From NCBI RefSeq assembly GCF_009739905.1, contig NZ_CP034279.1, forward strand, positions 6,138,001 through 6,202,000: DNA of 64,000 bases, given 5' to 3'. How positions within the stretch are numbered: the stretch's first letter is position 1; the number at the start of each line of letters is the position of its first letter. This document shows positions 13,885 to 24,207 of the stretch, piece after piece. Position numbers and translations under genes: made by a program. The notes under the pieces are model-generated. The model saw only the letters and a program-made list of their open reading frames with translations. It had not been told where the DNA came from and did not search any database. The stretch comes from Streptomyces ficellus (lineage in GTDB: Bacteria; Actinomycetota; Actinomycetes; Streptomycetales; Streptomycetaceae).

Positions 13885-14550
13885 TCAGCGGGCGGGGGAG
13901 GACCAGCCGATGGCGGACAGGTCCGCGGCGAGATCGCTCAGGGCGAGTCCCGGATTGAGGGCGGCGACCAGGCCGTCGGTCAGCGGGCGCAGCGCGAGGA
14001 CGTGCCGGACCGCGTCCAGGTCGACCGCCACCTCGTGCATGTCCGCGGCGAAGTCCCGGTACGCCTCGGGGGACCGGTCGGTGAGGTGCTCGAACAGGAA
14101 CCCCGAGCCGTCCGGGTCCTCGTGCGCGGGGAACTCGATCGCGCCCGCGCGCCAGGCGTCGTCCCCGGCGGTCCGCCACAGGCACGCGGTCACGTCCGGA
14201 AACCCGACGCCGTGCGAGAAGGCCGGCTCGTCCACGTAGCGCCGGAAGACCTCCGGTACGTCGTCCACCACACCCGGCCAGACCCCGTCCTCGACGTACG
14301 GACTCATCGGCGACTCGTGGTCGAAGCCCCGGAGGTACGCGCCGGCCGGCGAGAACACCAGGGAGAACTCGTCACCCGAGCCGGTGCTCATCGACGCCAG
14401 CTCCTCGGTGGCGGACCAGCGCGTGTCGAAGGTGTAGTGCCGGTACACGGGGTCCGGACTGAGGATCGCCTCCAGCAGGGCCAGCGCCCGGCAGTGGTCG
14501 CGGAGCGCGGGTATCGACGGCAGCAGCCGTGCGGTGTCATGAACGGTCAC
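13885..14550 (-). CDS. Conserved hypothetical protein, about 221 residues
   Basis: Soluble protein with no family I can name. It contains a hydrophobic N-terminal helix (ALRDHCRALALLEAILSP), an aromatic-rich middle (YRHYTFDTRWS) and an acidic C-terminal half with no metal or nucleotide motif. It resembles uncharacterised actinobacterial proteins near priA. GTG at 14550 is preferred; the frame stays open upstream to 14817, but that part would run into the divergently oriented priA start region. It is divergent from priA, sharing an intergenic segment with an inverted repeat, and convergent with metK. Confidence 0.75.
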   Translation of the reverse strand: MTVHDTARLLPSIPALRDHCRALALLEAILSPDPVYRHYTFDTRWSATEELASMSTGSGDEFSLVFSPAGAYLRGFDHESPMSPYVEDGVWPGVVDDVPEVFRRYVDEPAFSHGVGFPDVTACLWRTAGDDAWRAGAIEFPAHEDPDGSGFLFEHLTDRSPEAYRDFAADMHEVAVDLDAVRHVLALRPLTDGLVAALNPGLALSDLAADLSAIGWSSPAR

Positions 14551-14570
14551 CGGGGTATCCAAGCGCAGGC

Positions 14571-14623
14571 CACTGACAGCGCCCCCTGGCAGCGCCCACT
14601 GGCAACGGGCGTTGTCAGTGGGC
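14571..14623. promoter_or_regulatory. CACTGACA-type repeats in the priA divergent promoter region
   Basis: A 13-bp hairpin (14594-14606 with 14611-14623, one G-T pair, GGGC loop) is built from CACTGGCA and its near complement TGTCAGTG. A third copy, CACTGACA, lies at 14571-14578. It is placed 19 bases before the priA GTG and 21 bases upstream of the divergent gene, where an operator could control both. Confidence 0.5.
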
Positions 14624-14641
14624 TCTGGTAGGAATGAGGCT

Positions 14642-16792
14642 GTGAGCAGCGACGACGCGAAGCGGGAAGGCGGGGGCCGGGGGGCCGAGCCGCCCGAGCA
14701 GCTCGCGCTCATACGGGAAACCGTCCGCAAGGCGAGCGTGCCGCGCGCCAAGCCCAGAACCTGGCGCGGGGCCGCCCTGGCGAAAGAGCTGCCCGTCGCA
14801 CGGGTCGTCGTGAACAAGGGCGTCCTCCACCTGGACCAGTTCTTCGACTACGCCGTGCCCGAGGAACTCGACGCCGCCGCCCAGCCCGGAGTGCGCGTGC
14901 GCGTGCGGTTCGGGGCGGGCGCCCACCAGGTGCGCGACGGGCGGCGCGAGGGCGGCCGGCTCATCGACGGCTTCCTCGTCGAACGGCGGGCCGACTCCGA
15001 CTACTCGGGCCCGCTCGCGGCCCTCGCCGGCGTGGTCTCGCCCGAGCCGGTGCTCGACGCCGAACTGCTCGGACTCGCCCGCGCGGTCGCCGACCGGTAC
15101 GCAGGATCCCTGGCCGACGTGCTGCAACTGGCGATCCCGCCGCGCAGCGCCCGCGCCGAGCGGCGCCCCTCACCGGAGCCGCTGCCACCGCCGCCCGCCC
15201 CGGAACCCGGCACCTGGAGCCGGTACGCGCGCGGCGAGGCGTTCCTCGCCGCGCTCGCCGACGGCGGCTCGCCCCGCGCCGTGTGGAACGCGCTCCCCGG
15301 GCCCCACTGGGCGGACGAGCTGGCCGGAGCCGTCGCCGCCACCCTCGCGTCGGGACGCGGCGCGCTCGTCGTCGTGCCCGACGGACGGGCGGCCGGCCGG
15401 ATGGACGCGGCCCTGACCGCCGCACTGGGCGAGGGACGCCACGCGCTCCTGACCGCCGAGGCGGGCCCCGAGAAGCGGTACGCCCAGTGGCTCGCCGTGC
15501 GGCGCGGAACCGTACGCGCCGTCGTCGGGACCCGCGCGGCGATGTTCGCCCCCGTCCGGGATCTCGGCCTCGTCGCCATCTGGGACGACGGCGACTCCAG
15601 CCACAGCGAACAGCACGCCCCGCAGCCGCACGCCCGGGAGGTGCTGCTGCTGCGCGCCGCGCACGACAAGTGCGGCTTTCTGCTCGGCGGAACCAGCTGC
15701 ACCGTCGAGGCGGCCCAGCTCGTCGAGACCGGCTGGGCCCGCCCCCTCGTCGCGCCCCGCGAACAGGTCCGGACCGCCGCGCCGCTCGTCCGCACCGTCG
15801 GGGACGGGGAGCTCGCGCGCGACGAGGCGGCGCGGGCCGCCCGGCTGCCGTCACTGGCCTGGCAGGCGGCCCGCGAGGGCCTCAAGACCGGACCGGTCCT
15901 CGTCCAGGTGCCCCGGCGCGGATACGTCCCCCGGCTCGCCTGCGAGCGGTGCCGGACACCCGCCCGGTGCCGGCACTGCGCCGGGCCCCTGGAGGCGCCC
16001 GGACAACGGGAGTTGCGCTGCGGCTGGTGCGGGCGCGGCGCGCCGGACTGGCACTGCGCCGAGTGCGGCTCCGTCCGGCTGCGCGCCCAGGTGGTGGGCG
16101 CCCGGCGCACGGCGGAGGAACTGGGGCGGGCGTTCCCGGCCGTCCCGGTACGGACGTCGGGGCGCGACCACGTCCTGGACACCGTGCCCGGACGCCCCGC
16201 CCTCGTGGTCAGCACCCCCGGCGCCGAACCGGTCGCAGAAGGCGGATACGCCGCCGCGCTGCTGCTGGACGGCTGGGCCATGCTCGGCCGGGCCGACCTG
16301 CGGGCCGGCGAGGAGGCGCTGCGGCGCTGGATGGACGCGGCCGCGCTGGTGCGCGGCCAGGACGAGGGCGGCACCGTCGTGATCGTCGCCGAACCGACGC
16401 TGCGGCCCGTGCAGGCCCTCGTCCGGTGGGACCCGGTCGGCCACGCCCAGCGCGAGCTGGCCGAACGCGCGGAGCTGGGCTTCCCGCCGGTCTCCCGCAT
16501 GGCCGCCGTGACGGGACGCACCGAGGCGGTCGCGGCGTTCCTGACCGCCGCCGAGCTGCCCGCCGAGGCGGAGGTGCTCGGCCCGGTGCCCCTGGCGCCC
16601 CCGCCCCCGGGCGCCCCGCGCCGCCCGGGCGACCCCCCGCCGGGCGAGTTCTGGGAACGCGCCCTGCTCCGCGTCCCCCCGGGCCGGGGCGCGGCCCTCG
16701 CCGCCGCGCTGAAGGCCGCACAAGCCGCCAGGCTCGCCCGCGGCGCCCCCGACCCGGTCCGCCTCCGGGTGGACCCCCCGGACATCGGCTGA
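14642..16792 (+). CDS. priA: PriA homologue (primosomal protein N') lacking helicase motifs
   Basis: 716-residue protein with the PriA layout: N-terminal 3'-DNA-binding domain (VARVVVNKGVLHLDQFFDYAVP), a helicase-like core, a cysteine zinc-binding region (CERC, CRHC, CGWC, CAEC from about residue 433) and a C-terminal PriA domain. The Walker A loop GxGxGKT is absent; the equivalent stretch near residue 215 reads WNALPGPHWADEL. The Walker B DEEH box is replaced by WDDGDSSHSEQ near residue 313. It therefore should not hydrolyse ATP as a helicase, a state I recall for actinobacterial PriA in general. GTG 14642 is used. It follows metK and precedes fmt, the usual order. Confidence 0.92.
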   Translation: MSSDDAKREGGGRGAEPPEQLALIRETVRKASVPRAKPRTWRGAALAKELPVARVVVNKGVLHLDQFFDYAVPEELDAAAQPGVRVRVRFGAGAHQVRDGRREGGRLIDGFLVERRADSDYSGPLAALAGVVSPEPVLDAELLGLARAVADRYAGSLADVLQLAIPPRSARAERRPSPEPLPPPPAPEPGTWSRYARGEAFLAALADGGSPRAVWNALPGPHWADELAGAVAATLASGRGALVVVPDGRAAGRMDAALTAALGEGRHALLTAEAGPEKRYAQWLAVRRGTVRAVVGTRAAMFAPVRDLGLVAIWDDGDSSHSEQHAPQPHAREVLLLRAAHDKCGFLLGGTSCTVEAAQLVETGWARPLVAPREQVRTAAPLVRTVGDGELARDEAARAARLPSLAWQAAREGLKTGPVLVQVPRRGYVPRLACERCRTPARCRHCAGPLEAPGQRELRCGWCGRGAPDWHCAECGSVRLRAQVVGARRTAEELGRAFPAVPVRTSGRDHVLDTVPGRPALVVSTPGAEPVAEGGYAAALLLDGWAMLGRADLRAGEEALRRWMDAAALVRGQDEGGTVVIVAEPTLRPVQALVRWDPVGHAQRELAERAELGFPPVSRMAAVTGRTEAVAAFLTAAELPAEAEVLGPVPLAPPPPGAPRRPGDPPPGEFWERALLRVPPGRGAALAAALKAAQAARLARGAPDPVRLRVDPPDIG

Positions 16793-16839
16793 GACGGGGG
16801 TGCGGCGCCGTCTGGGGCTGGGCTCGCTGCGGGGGGCCT

Positions 16840-17250
16840 CCTCGCCGTTGTGGGCGATCGCCCGCAGTGCGGCTCCCGCCGCGCCGCCCCCGTAGTGGGC
16901 AGCCGATCCGCAGGGCGGCTCCATCCACCCGCTTTGGGCGATCGCCCGCCGGTCTCGTTGTGGGCAGGCGTCCCGCAGGGCGATGGGGGTGCCCCCTGCT
17001 CGAGCGGAGCCGAGAGCTTGGGGGAGGGTGGGCACAACGGGACCGGGGCGGTGCCCTGTCCCGGTTCGCCCCGGGGGCGGTGCCTGTTCCCGGTTCGCCC
17101 GGGTGCGGCTCGGTGGGCTGCCGGTGGGGGTGGGGCGTGGCCCCTCCGGGCTCGCCTCCTCGGGGCCGGCGGCCTTCGGTCACGGGTAAGGGAGCCGAAC
17201 TTGCGCCGCCAGCCCCTGCGGGGGCGACCCTGCACGGCCCCGCCCCGGCC
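16840..17250. repeat. Composite dispersed intergenic repeat, copy 1
   Basis: Non-coding stretch between priA and a converging gene. It holds four degenerate units beginning GTTGTGGGC(A/G) at about 16847, 16892, 16931 and 16957. A hairpin module follows (CCCCCTGCTCGAGC to GAGAGCTTGGGGG, about 16992-17025) and then GTGGGCACAACGGGACCGG. A module GTGGGGCGTGGCCCCTCCGG (17130 on) is next, and a final module GCGGGGGCGACCCTGCACGG (17218 on) ends it. The same modules in the same order occur at 40.95-41.35 kb. Several open frames cross it but they are shadows without family resemblance. From 17251 to 17376 I see nothing further. Confidence 0.85.
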
Positions 17251-17376
17251 GGATGCCGACTGCGGGGCGGTGGGTGGTGGGCACGGCCCTGGCGTGGGTG
17301 CGTTGCCGCGTGCGCGCGGTGGGGGCATGGGGCGGCCGCCCGCCCGGGGGAGGAGGGGGCGGGCGGCCGGGTGGGG

Positions 17377-17892
17377 TCAGCCGTTGCGCGGGCCGGGGAA
17401 GGCGCTCGGGCGGACCTCGTCGCGGAGGGTCTGGGAGCCGGACGTGGGCTGCGGCGGCATCGAGCGGGCGGCCGGGACCGAGGGCACCGTCCGCGTACCG
17501 CCCGGCTCGGCGGGGAGCTCCGCCTCCGCCGGCTGCTGGGCCGTCGCCCGCCGGGCACCGTAACGCCGGTGGACCGCCTGCTTGGTGACGCCGAGCGCCG
17601 AGCCCACCGCGTCCCACGAGAAGCCCAGCGAACGGTCGAAGTCCACGGCCGCGGTCACCAGGGTCTCGACGCTGTCCCGCAGTTCCTGGGCGAGCCGCAC
17701 GGTGGGGGCCGGAGCCCTGCCGTAGACGACGAAGCCCGTGGACGGGCCGGATCGCCGCGGGCGGTACACATTGCCGAGCTGGGCGGTGAGCGTGCGCAGT
17801 GCGTCCACCTGCCGGCGGACCCGCTCGATGTCCCGCACCAGCAGGTGCAGACTCGCCCGGGCTTGGGCGTCATGGGTTGCGTGGTCGGCCAT
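17377..17892 (-). CDS. Putative DNA-binding protein with C-terminal helix-turn-helix
   Basis: 171-residue soluble protein. Residues ~5-75 are helical ([20 protein letters not shown]). Around residues 85-120 is an HTH-like segment, [20 protein letters not shown], with the look of an AsnC/sigma-like recognition helix, then a proline-rich disordered tail. ATG 17892 is used, two codons after another ATG. It is commonly found beside fmt in Streptomyces, in the opposite direction. No ligand domain is visible, so it may be a small chromosomal regulator. Confidence 0.8.
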   Translation of the reverse strand: MADHATHDAQARASLHLLVRDIERVRRQVDALRTLTAQLGNVYRPRRSGPSTGFVVYGRAPAPTVRLAQELRDSVETLVTAAVDFDRSLGFSWDAVGSALGVTKQAVHRRYGARRATAQQPAEAELPAEPGGTRTVPSVPAARSMPPQPTSGSQTLRDEVRPSAFPGPRNG

Positions 17893-18117
17893 GTACAAGC
17901 CTCTCGAACCGGCGTTGAAAGGGGTGGGCCGCTCGGAGGCGGGCCCGTTCGGTCAATCTGCCTTGACCAACGCGCCACCCGTCGTCGGGGTCACGCTGCG
18001 GGGGCGTATCCGCATATGCCCAGGGCGCGCAAGGCGCCGTACGCCCCCCGCCGCACCGGCGCCTAAACTGGTGCGTCGCCCGCCACCGCCACCGAACAGA
18101 CAGGCAGTCAGCCACTG

Positions 18118-19059
18118 ATGAAGCTCGTCTTCGCAGGCACCCCCGAGGTCGCCGTACCCGCCCTGGACGCCCTGATCGCCTCGGACCGGCACGAGGTGGC
18201 CGCTGTCGTCACCCGGCCCGACGCCCCCGCGGGTCGCGGCCGCCGGCTCGTCGCCAGCCCCGTCGCCCAGCGCGCCGAGGAGGCCGGGATCGAGGTCCTC
18301 AAGCCGGCGAAGCCCCGCGACGAGGACTTCCTGGCCCGGCTGCGCGAGATCGCCCCGGACTGCTGCCCGGTCGTCGCCTACGGCGCCCTGCTGCCGAGGG
18401 TCGCGCTCGACGTGCCCGCGCACGGCTGGGTGAACCTGCACTTCTCCCTGCTGCCCGCCTGGCGCGGTGCCGCGCCCGTCCAGCACGCCGTCATGGCCGG
18501 GGACGAGGTGACCGGCGCGTCCACCTTCCTCATCGAGGAGGGCCTGGACTCCGGTCCCGTGTACGGCGTGATCACCGAGGAGGTGCGGCCCACGGACACC
18601 AGCGGCGACCTGCTCACCCGGCTCGCGTTCGCGGGTGCCGGACTGCTCGCCGCCACGATGGACGGCATCGAGGACGGCACGCTCAAGGCGGTCCCGCAGC
18701 CCGCGGAGGGCATCACCCTCGCCCCCAAGATCACCGTCGAGGACGCGCACATCGACTGGTCCGCCCCGGCGCTGCGCGTCGACCGCGTCGTCCGCGGCTG
18801 CACGCCCGCCCCGGGCGCCTGGACCGTCTTCCGCGGCGAGCGGCTGAAGGTCGTCCAGGCCGCCCCGGCACCGGACCGCACCGACCTGGCCCCCGGCGAG
18901 CTGTCGGCGGGCAAGAACAACGTCCACGTGGGCACCGGCTCCCACGCGGTCGAACTGCTCTGGGTCCGGCCGCAGGGCAAGAAGCCCATGCGCGCCGCCG
19001 ACTGGGCCCGCGGGGTGCGGATCGCACCGGGGGAGCAGGCCGGTGCCGGACCGTCGTAG
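18118..19059 (+). CDS. fmt: Methionyl-tRNA formyltransferase
   Basis: 313-residue enzyme formylating initiator Met-tRNA with 10-formyl-THF. N-terminal formyltransferase domain with [15 protein letters not shown] and the catalytic region [17 protein letters not shown] (Asn, His and the downstream Asp); C-terminal OB-like domain from about residue 205. A -10-like TAAACT lies at 18064-18069. Its TAG stop forms the start of TAGGCT (19057-19062), a good Streptomyces -10 sequence that could serve rsmB. Confidence 0.96.
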   Translation: MKLVFAGTPEVAVPALDALIASDRHEVAAVVTRPDAPAGRGRRLVASPVAQRAEEAGIEVLKPAKPRDEDFLARLREIAPDCCPVVAYGALLPRVALDVPAHGWVNLHFSLLPAWRGAAPVQHAVMAGDEVTGASTFLIEEGLDSGPVYGVITEEVRPTDTSGDLLTRLAFAGAGLLAATMDGIEDGTLKAVPQPAEGITLAPKITVEDAHIDWSAPALRVDRVVRGCTPAPGAWTVFRGERLKVVQAAPAPDRTDLAPGELSAGKNNVHVGTGSHAVELLWVRPQGKKPMRAADWARGVRIAPGEQAGAGPS

Positions 19060-19098
19060 GCTGAAAGGGTTCGAGCCACACGAAACGCGGAGCACCTT

Positions 19099-20520
19099 TT
19101 GAGCGAGCAGTCCCGTCGCCGTCCCCCCAAGCCGTACCGCCGCCCCAAGAAGGACCCGGTGCGGATCCTGGCGTTCGAGGCGCTGCGCGCCGTCGACGAG
19201 CGGGACGCGTACGCCAACCTCGTGCTGCCGCCGCTGCTGAAGAAGGCGCGGGAGAAGGAGGGGTTCGACGGCCGGGACGCGGCGCTCGCGACGGAGCTGG
19301 TGTACGGCACGCTGCGCCGGCAGGGCACGTACGACGCGGTCATCGCGGCGTGCATCGACCGGCCGCTGCGTGAGGTGGACCCGCCGGTCCTGGACGTGCT
19401 GGCGCTGGGTGCGCACCAGCTGCTGGGCACCCGGATCCCTACGCACGCCGCGGTGTCGGCGAGCGTGGAGCTGGCGCGGGTGGTGCTTGGCGACGGGCGG
19501 GCCAAGTTCGTCAACGCCGTCCTGCGCAAGATCGCGCAGCAGGACCTGGACGCCTGGCTGGAGCAGGTCGCACCGCCGTACGACGAGGACGCCGAGGACC
19601 ACCTGGCCGTCGTCCACTCGCACCCGCGCTGGGTCGTCTCCGCGCTGTGGGACGCCCTCGGCGGCGGGCGCGCCGGGATCGAGGACCTGCTGGAGGCCGA
19701 CAACGAGCGGCCCGAGGTCACGCTGGTGGCCCGCCCCGGCCGGTCCACCCCGGACGAGCTGCTGGACGTGCTGGGGGAGGAGGCGGGCCTGCCGGGCCGC
19801 TGGTCCCCCTACGCCGTGCGGCTGGCCGAGGGCGGCGAGCCCGGCGCGATCGACGCCGTGCGCGACGGCAGGGCCGGCGTCCAGGACGAGGGCAGCCAGC
19901 TCGTCGCGATCGCCCTGGCGAACGCCCCGGTCGACGGACCCGACCGGCGCTGGCTGGACGGCTGCGCGGGCCCCGGCGGCAAGGCGGCCCTCCTGGGCGC
20001 CCTGGCCGCCGGGCGCGGTGCCACCCTCCTCGCCTCCGAGAAGCTGCCGCACCGGGCCCGGCTGGTGGAGCGCGCCCTGACCGGCAACCCCGGCCCCTAC
20101 CAGGTGATCGCCGCCGACGGCACCCGCCCGCCGTGGCGCCCCGGCTCCTTCGACCGGGTCCTGGTGGACGTGCCGTGCTCCGGCCTGGGCGCCCTGCGCC
20201 GCCGCCCCGAGGCCCGCTGGCGCCGCCGCCCGGAGGACCTGGAGGGCTTCGGCCCGCTGCAACGCGCCCTGCTGACCGAGGCGTTGCAGGCCGTCCGGGT
20301 CGGCGGGGTCGTCGGGTACGCGACGTGCTCGCCGCACCTCGCGGAGACCCGGGTGGTCGTCGACGACGTCCTCAAGCGGCACGGCGGCGCCGAGCTGATC
20401 GACGCCCGGCCCCTGATGCCCGGCGTGCCCGCGCTCGGCGACGGCCCCGACGTACAGCTGTGGCCGCATCTGCACGGCACCGACGCGATGTACCTGGCGC
20501 TGCTGCGGCGGACCACGTAG
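19099..20520 (+). CDS. rsmB: 16S rRNA m5C967 methyltransferase RsmB
   Basis: 473-residue SAM-dependent RNA methyltransferase. An N-terminal NusB-like helical domain (about residues 20-160, ILAFEALRAVDERDAYANL) precedes the Rossmann methyltransferase domain. That domain has the SAM loop DGCAGPGGKAALL, motif IV DVPCSGLGALRRRPE and motif VI YATCSPH carrying the nucleophilic cysteine. The TTG start at 19099 follows a poor ribosome site; the sequence directly after it (SEQSRRRPPKPYRRP) is usual for the N-terminus. Located 39 bases after fmt. Confidence 0.94.
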   Translation: MSEQSRRRPPKPYRRPKKDPVRILAFEALRAVDERDAYANLVLPPLLKKAREKEGFDGRDAALATELVYGTLRRQGTYDAVIAACIDRPLREVDPPVLDVLALGAHQLLGTRIPTHAAVSASVELARVVLGDGRAKFVNAVLRKIAQQDLDAWLEQVAPPYDEDAEDHLAVVHSHPRWVVSALWDALGGGRAGIEDLLEADNERPEVTLVARPGRSTPDELLDVLGEEAGLPGRWSPYAVRLAEGGEPGAIDAVRDGRAGVQDEGSQLVAIALANAPVDGPDRRWLDGCAGPGGKAALLGALAAGRGATLLASEKLPHRARLVERALTGNPGPYQVIAADGTRPPWRPGSFDRVLVDVPCSGLGALRRRPEARWRRRPEDLEGFGPLQRALLTEALQAVRVGGVVGYATCSPHLAETRVVVDDVLKRHGGAELIDARPLMPGVPALGDGPDVQLWPHLHGTDAMYLALLRRTT

Positions 20521-20620
20521 GCCGCTGATACGCCGGGATTGCGGCAAGTGTGCCGTGCGGTGGCGGGGCAGCCCGGGCATCGGGTGAAGGAAACGCCATC
20601 CGGCATGGCAGGCTTGGCTC

Positions 20621-21304
20621 ATGGCCCAGATCAACCCCAGCATCCTGTCCGCCGACTTCGCCCGGCTCGCCGACGAGGCGAAGGCCGTCGAAGGCGCCGA
20701 CTGGCTCCACGTCGATGTCATGGACAACCACTTCGTGCCCAACCTGACCCTGGGCGTGCCCATCGTGGAGTCGCTCAGCCGGGCGACGGACACCCCGCTG
20801 GACTGCCACCTCATGATCGAGGACCCCGACCGCTGGGCCCCGCAGTACGTCGAGGCCGGTGCCGGGTCGGTCACCTTCCACGTGGAGGCGGCCGCCGCCC
20901 CCGTGCGGCTGGCGCGTGAGATCCGGGCCAAGGGGGCCAGGGCGTCGATGGCGCTGAAGCCGGCCACGCCCATCGAGCCGTTCGAGGACCTGCTCCCCGA
21001 ACTCGACATGCTGCTGATCATGACCGTGGAGCCGGGCTTCGGCGGCCAGGCGTTCCTCGACATCATGCTGCCGAAGATCCGCCGCACCCGGGAGCTGATC
21101 TCCAAGCACGGCCTCCAGCTGTGGCTCCAGGTCGACGGCGGTGTCTCGGCCTCCACCATCGAGCGCTGCGCCGAGGCGGGCGCGGACGTCTTCGTCGCCG
21201 GTTCCGCCGTGTACGGGGCGGAGGACCCGGCCGCCGCGGTGCGGGCCCTGCGTGAGCAGGCCACCGCCGCGACCGCCACGGCCGCGTGGGCGTGCGGCCA
21301 CTGA
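20621..21304 (+). CDS. rpe: Ribulose-phosphate 3-epimerase
   Basis: 227-residue TIM-barrel enzyme interconverting ribulose-5-phosphate and xylulose-5-phosphate. Signatures: [13 protein letters not shown] at the start, [14 protein letters not shown] with metal-binding residues, [18 protein letters not shown] and the phosphate site [10 protein letters not shown]. The C-terminal ten residues are alanine/threonine rich. The next gene starts 110 bases later. Confidence 0.96.
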   Translation: MAQINPSILSADFARLADEAKAVEGADWLHVDVMDNHFVPNLTLGVPIVESLSRATDTPLDCHLMIEDPDRWAPQYVEAGAGSVTFHVEAAAAPVRLAREIRAKGARASMALKPATPIEPFEDLLPELDMLLIMTVEPGFGGQAFLDIMLPKIRRTRELISKHGLQLWLQVDGGVSASTIERCAEAGADVFVAGSAVYGAEDPAAAVRALREQATAATATAAWACGH

Positions 21305-21413
21305 GCCACGGGCGAACCACGGGCAGATGAACGCAGCCCAACAGGACCGAACCCGGACCGCCGGATCTGCAAGGATGGCGATCCGAAGTGTGAACAGCAG
21401 TGAGGAGAGCGCG

Positions 21414-22436
21414 GTGTCTGCTATGTCGGCGGGACGGCCAGCCCTGCGGATGGGACCCGCGGAGCTCGTGCAGGCGGCGGCCATGGCCCGCCGCTTCTAT
21501 CTCGAGGGCAAGTCCAAGATCCAGATCGCCGAGGAGTTCGGCGTCAGCCGCTTCAAGGTGGCCCGGGTCCTGGAGACCGCCCTGGAGCGTGACCTCGTAC
21601 GGATCGAGATCCGCGTACCGGCCGAGCTGGACGCCGAGCGCTCCGACGCGCTGCGGTCCCGGTACGGGCTGCGTCACGCCGTGGTCGTCGAGTCCCCGCC
21701 GGAGGGCGAGGACGCCTCGCCCGACCCGGAGAACCTCGGCGAGGTCGCCGCGGACCTGCTCGGCGAGCTGGTGGCCGAGGGTGACGTCCTGGGCCTGGCG
21801 TGGGGCCGTTCCACCATCCACATGGCGGCCGCCCTCGACCGGCTGCCGCCCTGCACGGTGGTCCAGCTGACCGGCGTGTACGACGCGGGCACCGCCGAGC
21901 GGGGCTCGGTGGAGGCGGTACGGCGTGCCGCCCAGGTCTCCGGCGGCGAGGCGCACCCGATCTACGCGCCCATGCTGCTGCCCGACCCGGCGACCGCGGC
22001 CGCCCTGCGCAACCAGACCGGCATCGCCCGCGCCTTCGAGTACTTCGACAAGGTGACCGTGGCGGCCGTGTCCATCGGCTCCTGGGAGCCGGGCATCTCG
22101 ACCGTCCACGACATGCTGACCGACGAGGAGCGGGCGCACTACGCCTCGCTCGGCGTCGCCGCCGAGATGTCGGCCCACCTCTTCGACGCGGCCGGGCGCC
22201 GGGTCGGCCGTGACCTCGGCGAGCGGTGCATCACCGTGGAGGCCGACCGGCTCCGCCGCATCCCCGAGGTCGTGGCCATCGCGGGCGGGCGCCGCAAGGC
22301 GGCGGCGATCGGGGCGGTGCTGCGGTCCGGCCTGGTCACCAGCCTGGTCACGGACACCATGGCGGCCGACTACCTCCTCACCGAGTTCACCCCCGGCCCG
22401 CGCCCGGCACTGGACCGCACCGACCCGGACGAGTAG
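21414..22436 (+). CDS. SorC-family (sugar-binding) transcriptional regulator
   Basis: 340-residue regulator. N-terminal HTH: residues ~18-60 with ARRFYLEGKSKIQIAEEFGV and SRFKVARVLE. The C-terminal effector domain (about 75-325) is the SorC/DeoR sugar-phosphate fold with LGLAWGRS and VVQLTGVYD. GTG 21414 is preceded by GAGGAG at 21402-21407; the frame is open further upstream with GTG 21387 as an alternative. Placed right after rpe, so a pentose- or hexose-phosphate effector is plausible but inferred. Confidence 0.88.
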   Translation: MSAMSAGRPALRMGPAELVQAAAMARRFYLEGKSKIQIAEEFGVSRFKVARVLETALERDLVRIEIRVPAELDAERSDALRSRYGLRHAVVVESPPEGEDASPDPENLGEVAADLLGELVAEGDVLGLAWGRSTIHMAAALDRLPPCTVVQLTGVYDAGTAERGSVEAVRRAAQVSGGEAHPIYAPMLLPDPATAAALRNQTGIARAFEYFDKVTVAAVSIGSWEPGISTVHDMLTDEERAHYASLGVAAEMSAHLFDAAGRRVGRDLGERCITVEADRLRRIPEVVAIAGGRRKAAAIGAVLRSGLVTSLVTDTMAADYLLTEFTPGPRPALDRTDPDE

Positions 22437-22564
22437 CGGTGGCGGGTGGCGCTCTGGGTTGGAGGAAGCCACAAGTGATCCTTCGATGACCTGTGGCTTT
22501 CGTCCGGGGCGTACGCGTGTGCGGCCGTGGGAGAATGAAGTACGTGCGTTTTCCCCCCGGCTGA

Positions 22565-24052
<1,488 letters not shown>

Positions 24053-24072
24053 TCCGCCGTCAGGACTCCGGT

Positions 24073-24121
24073 ACGGGGCCGCCGCTCGCCAAACGCGAGG
24101 GCGGCCCCGTTCCGCTTTTTT
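24073..24121 (+). terminator. Rho-independent terminator after guaB1
   Basis: An 11-bp stem (ACGGGGCCGCC at 24073-24083 with GGCGGCCCCGT at 24100-24110) has an inner CTCG/CGAG extension. It is followed by GTTCCGC and a T-run at 24116-24121, a canonical form that is uncommon in Streptomyces. Confidence 0.92.
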
Positions 24122-24142
24122 CGCGTCCGGCCGAATTCGCAG

Positions 24143-24167
24143 GAGTGCTCATGCTGGAGGCGGGTAC
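24143..24167 (+). promoter_or_regulatory. Possible SigB-type promoter of the sigma factor gene
   Basis: GAGT (24143-24146), 15 bases, then GGGTAC (24162-24167) fits the degenerate GNNT-N14-16-GGGTAC pattern described for Streptomyces SigB/SigH. It lies 40 bases before the preferred GTG start, compatible with autoregulation. The -35 is weakly specified. Confidence 0.4.
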
Positions 24168-24207
24168 ACGCGCTGTGCGAACGTACGTAGACGAGAGGGA
24201 GGGTGCA

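Noticed and set aside
16850-17617. Several 100-240-codon frames within dispersed repeat copy 1
   Set aside because: They follow the repeat modules, have no start-site support, and related frames in copy 2 differ in frame and sequence.
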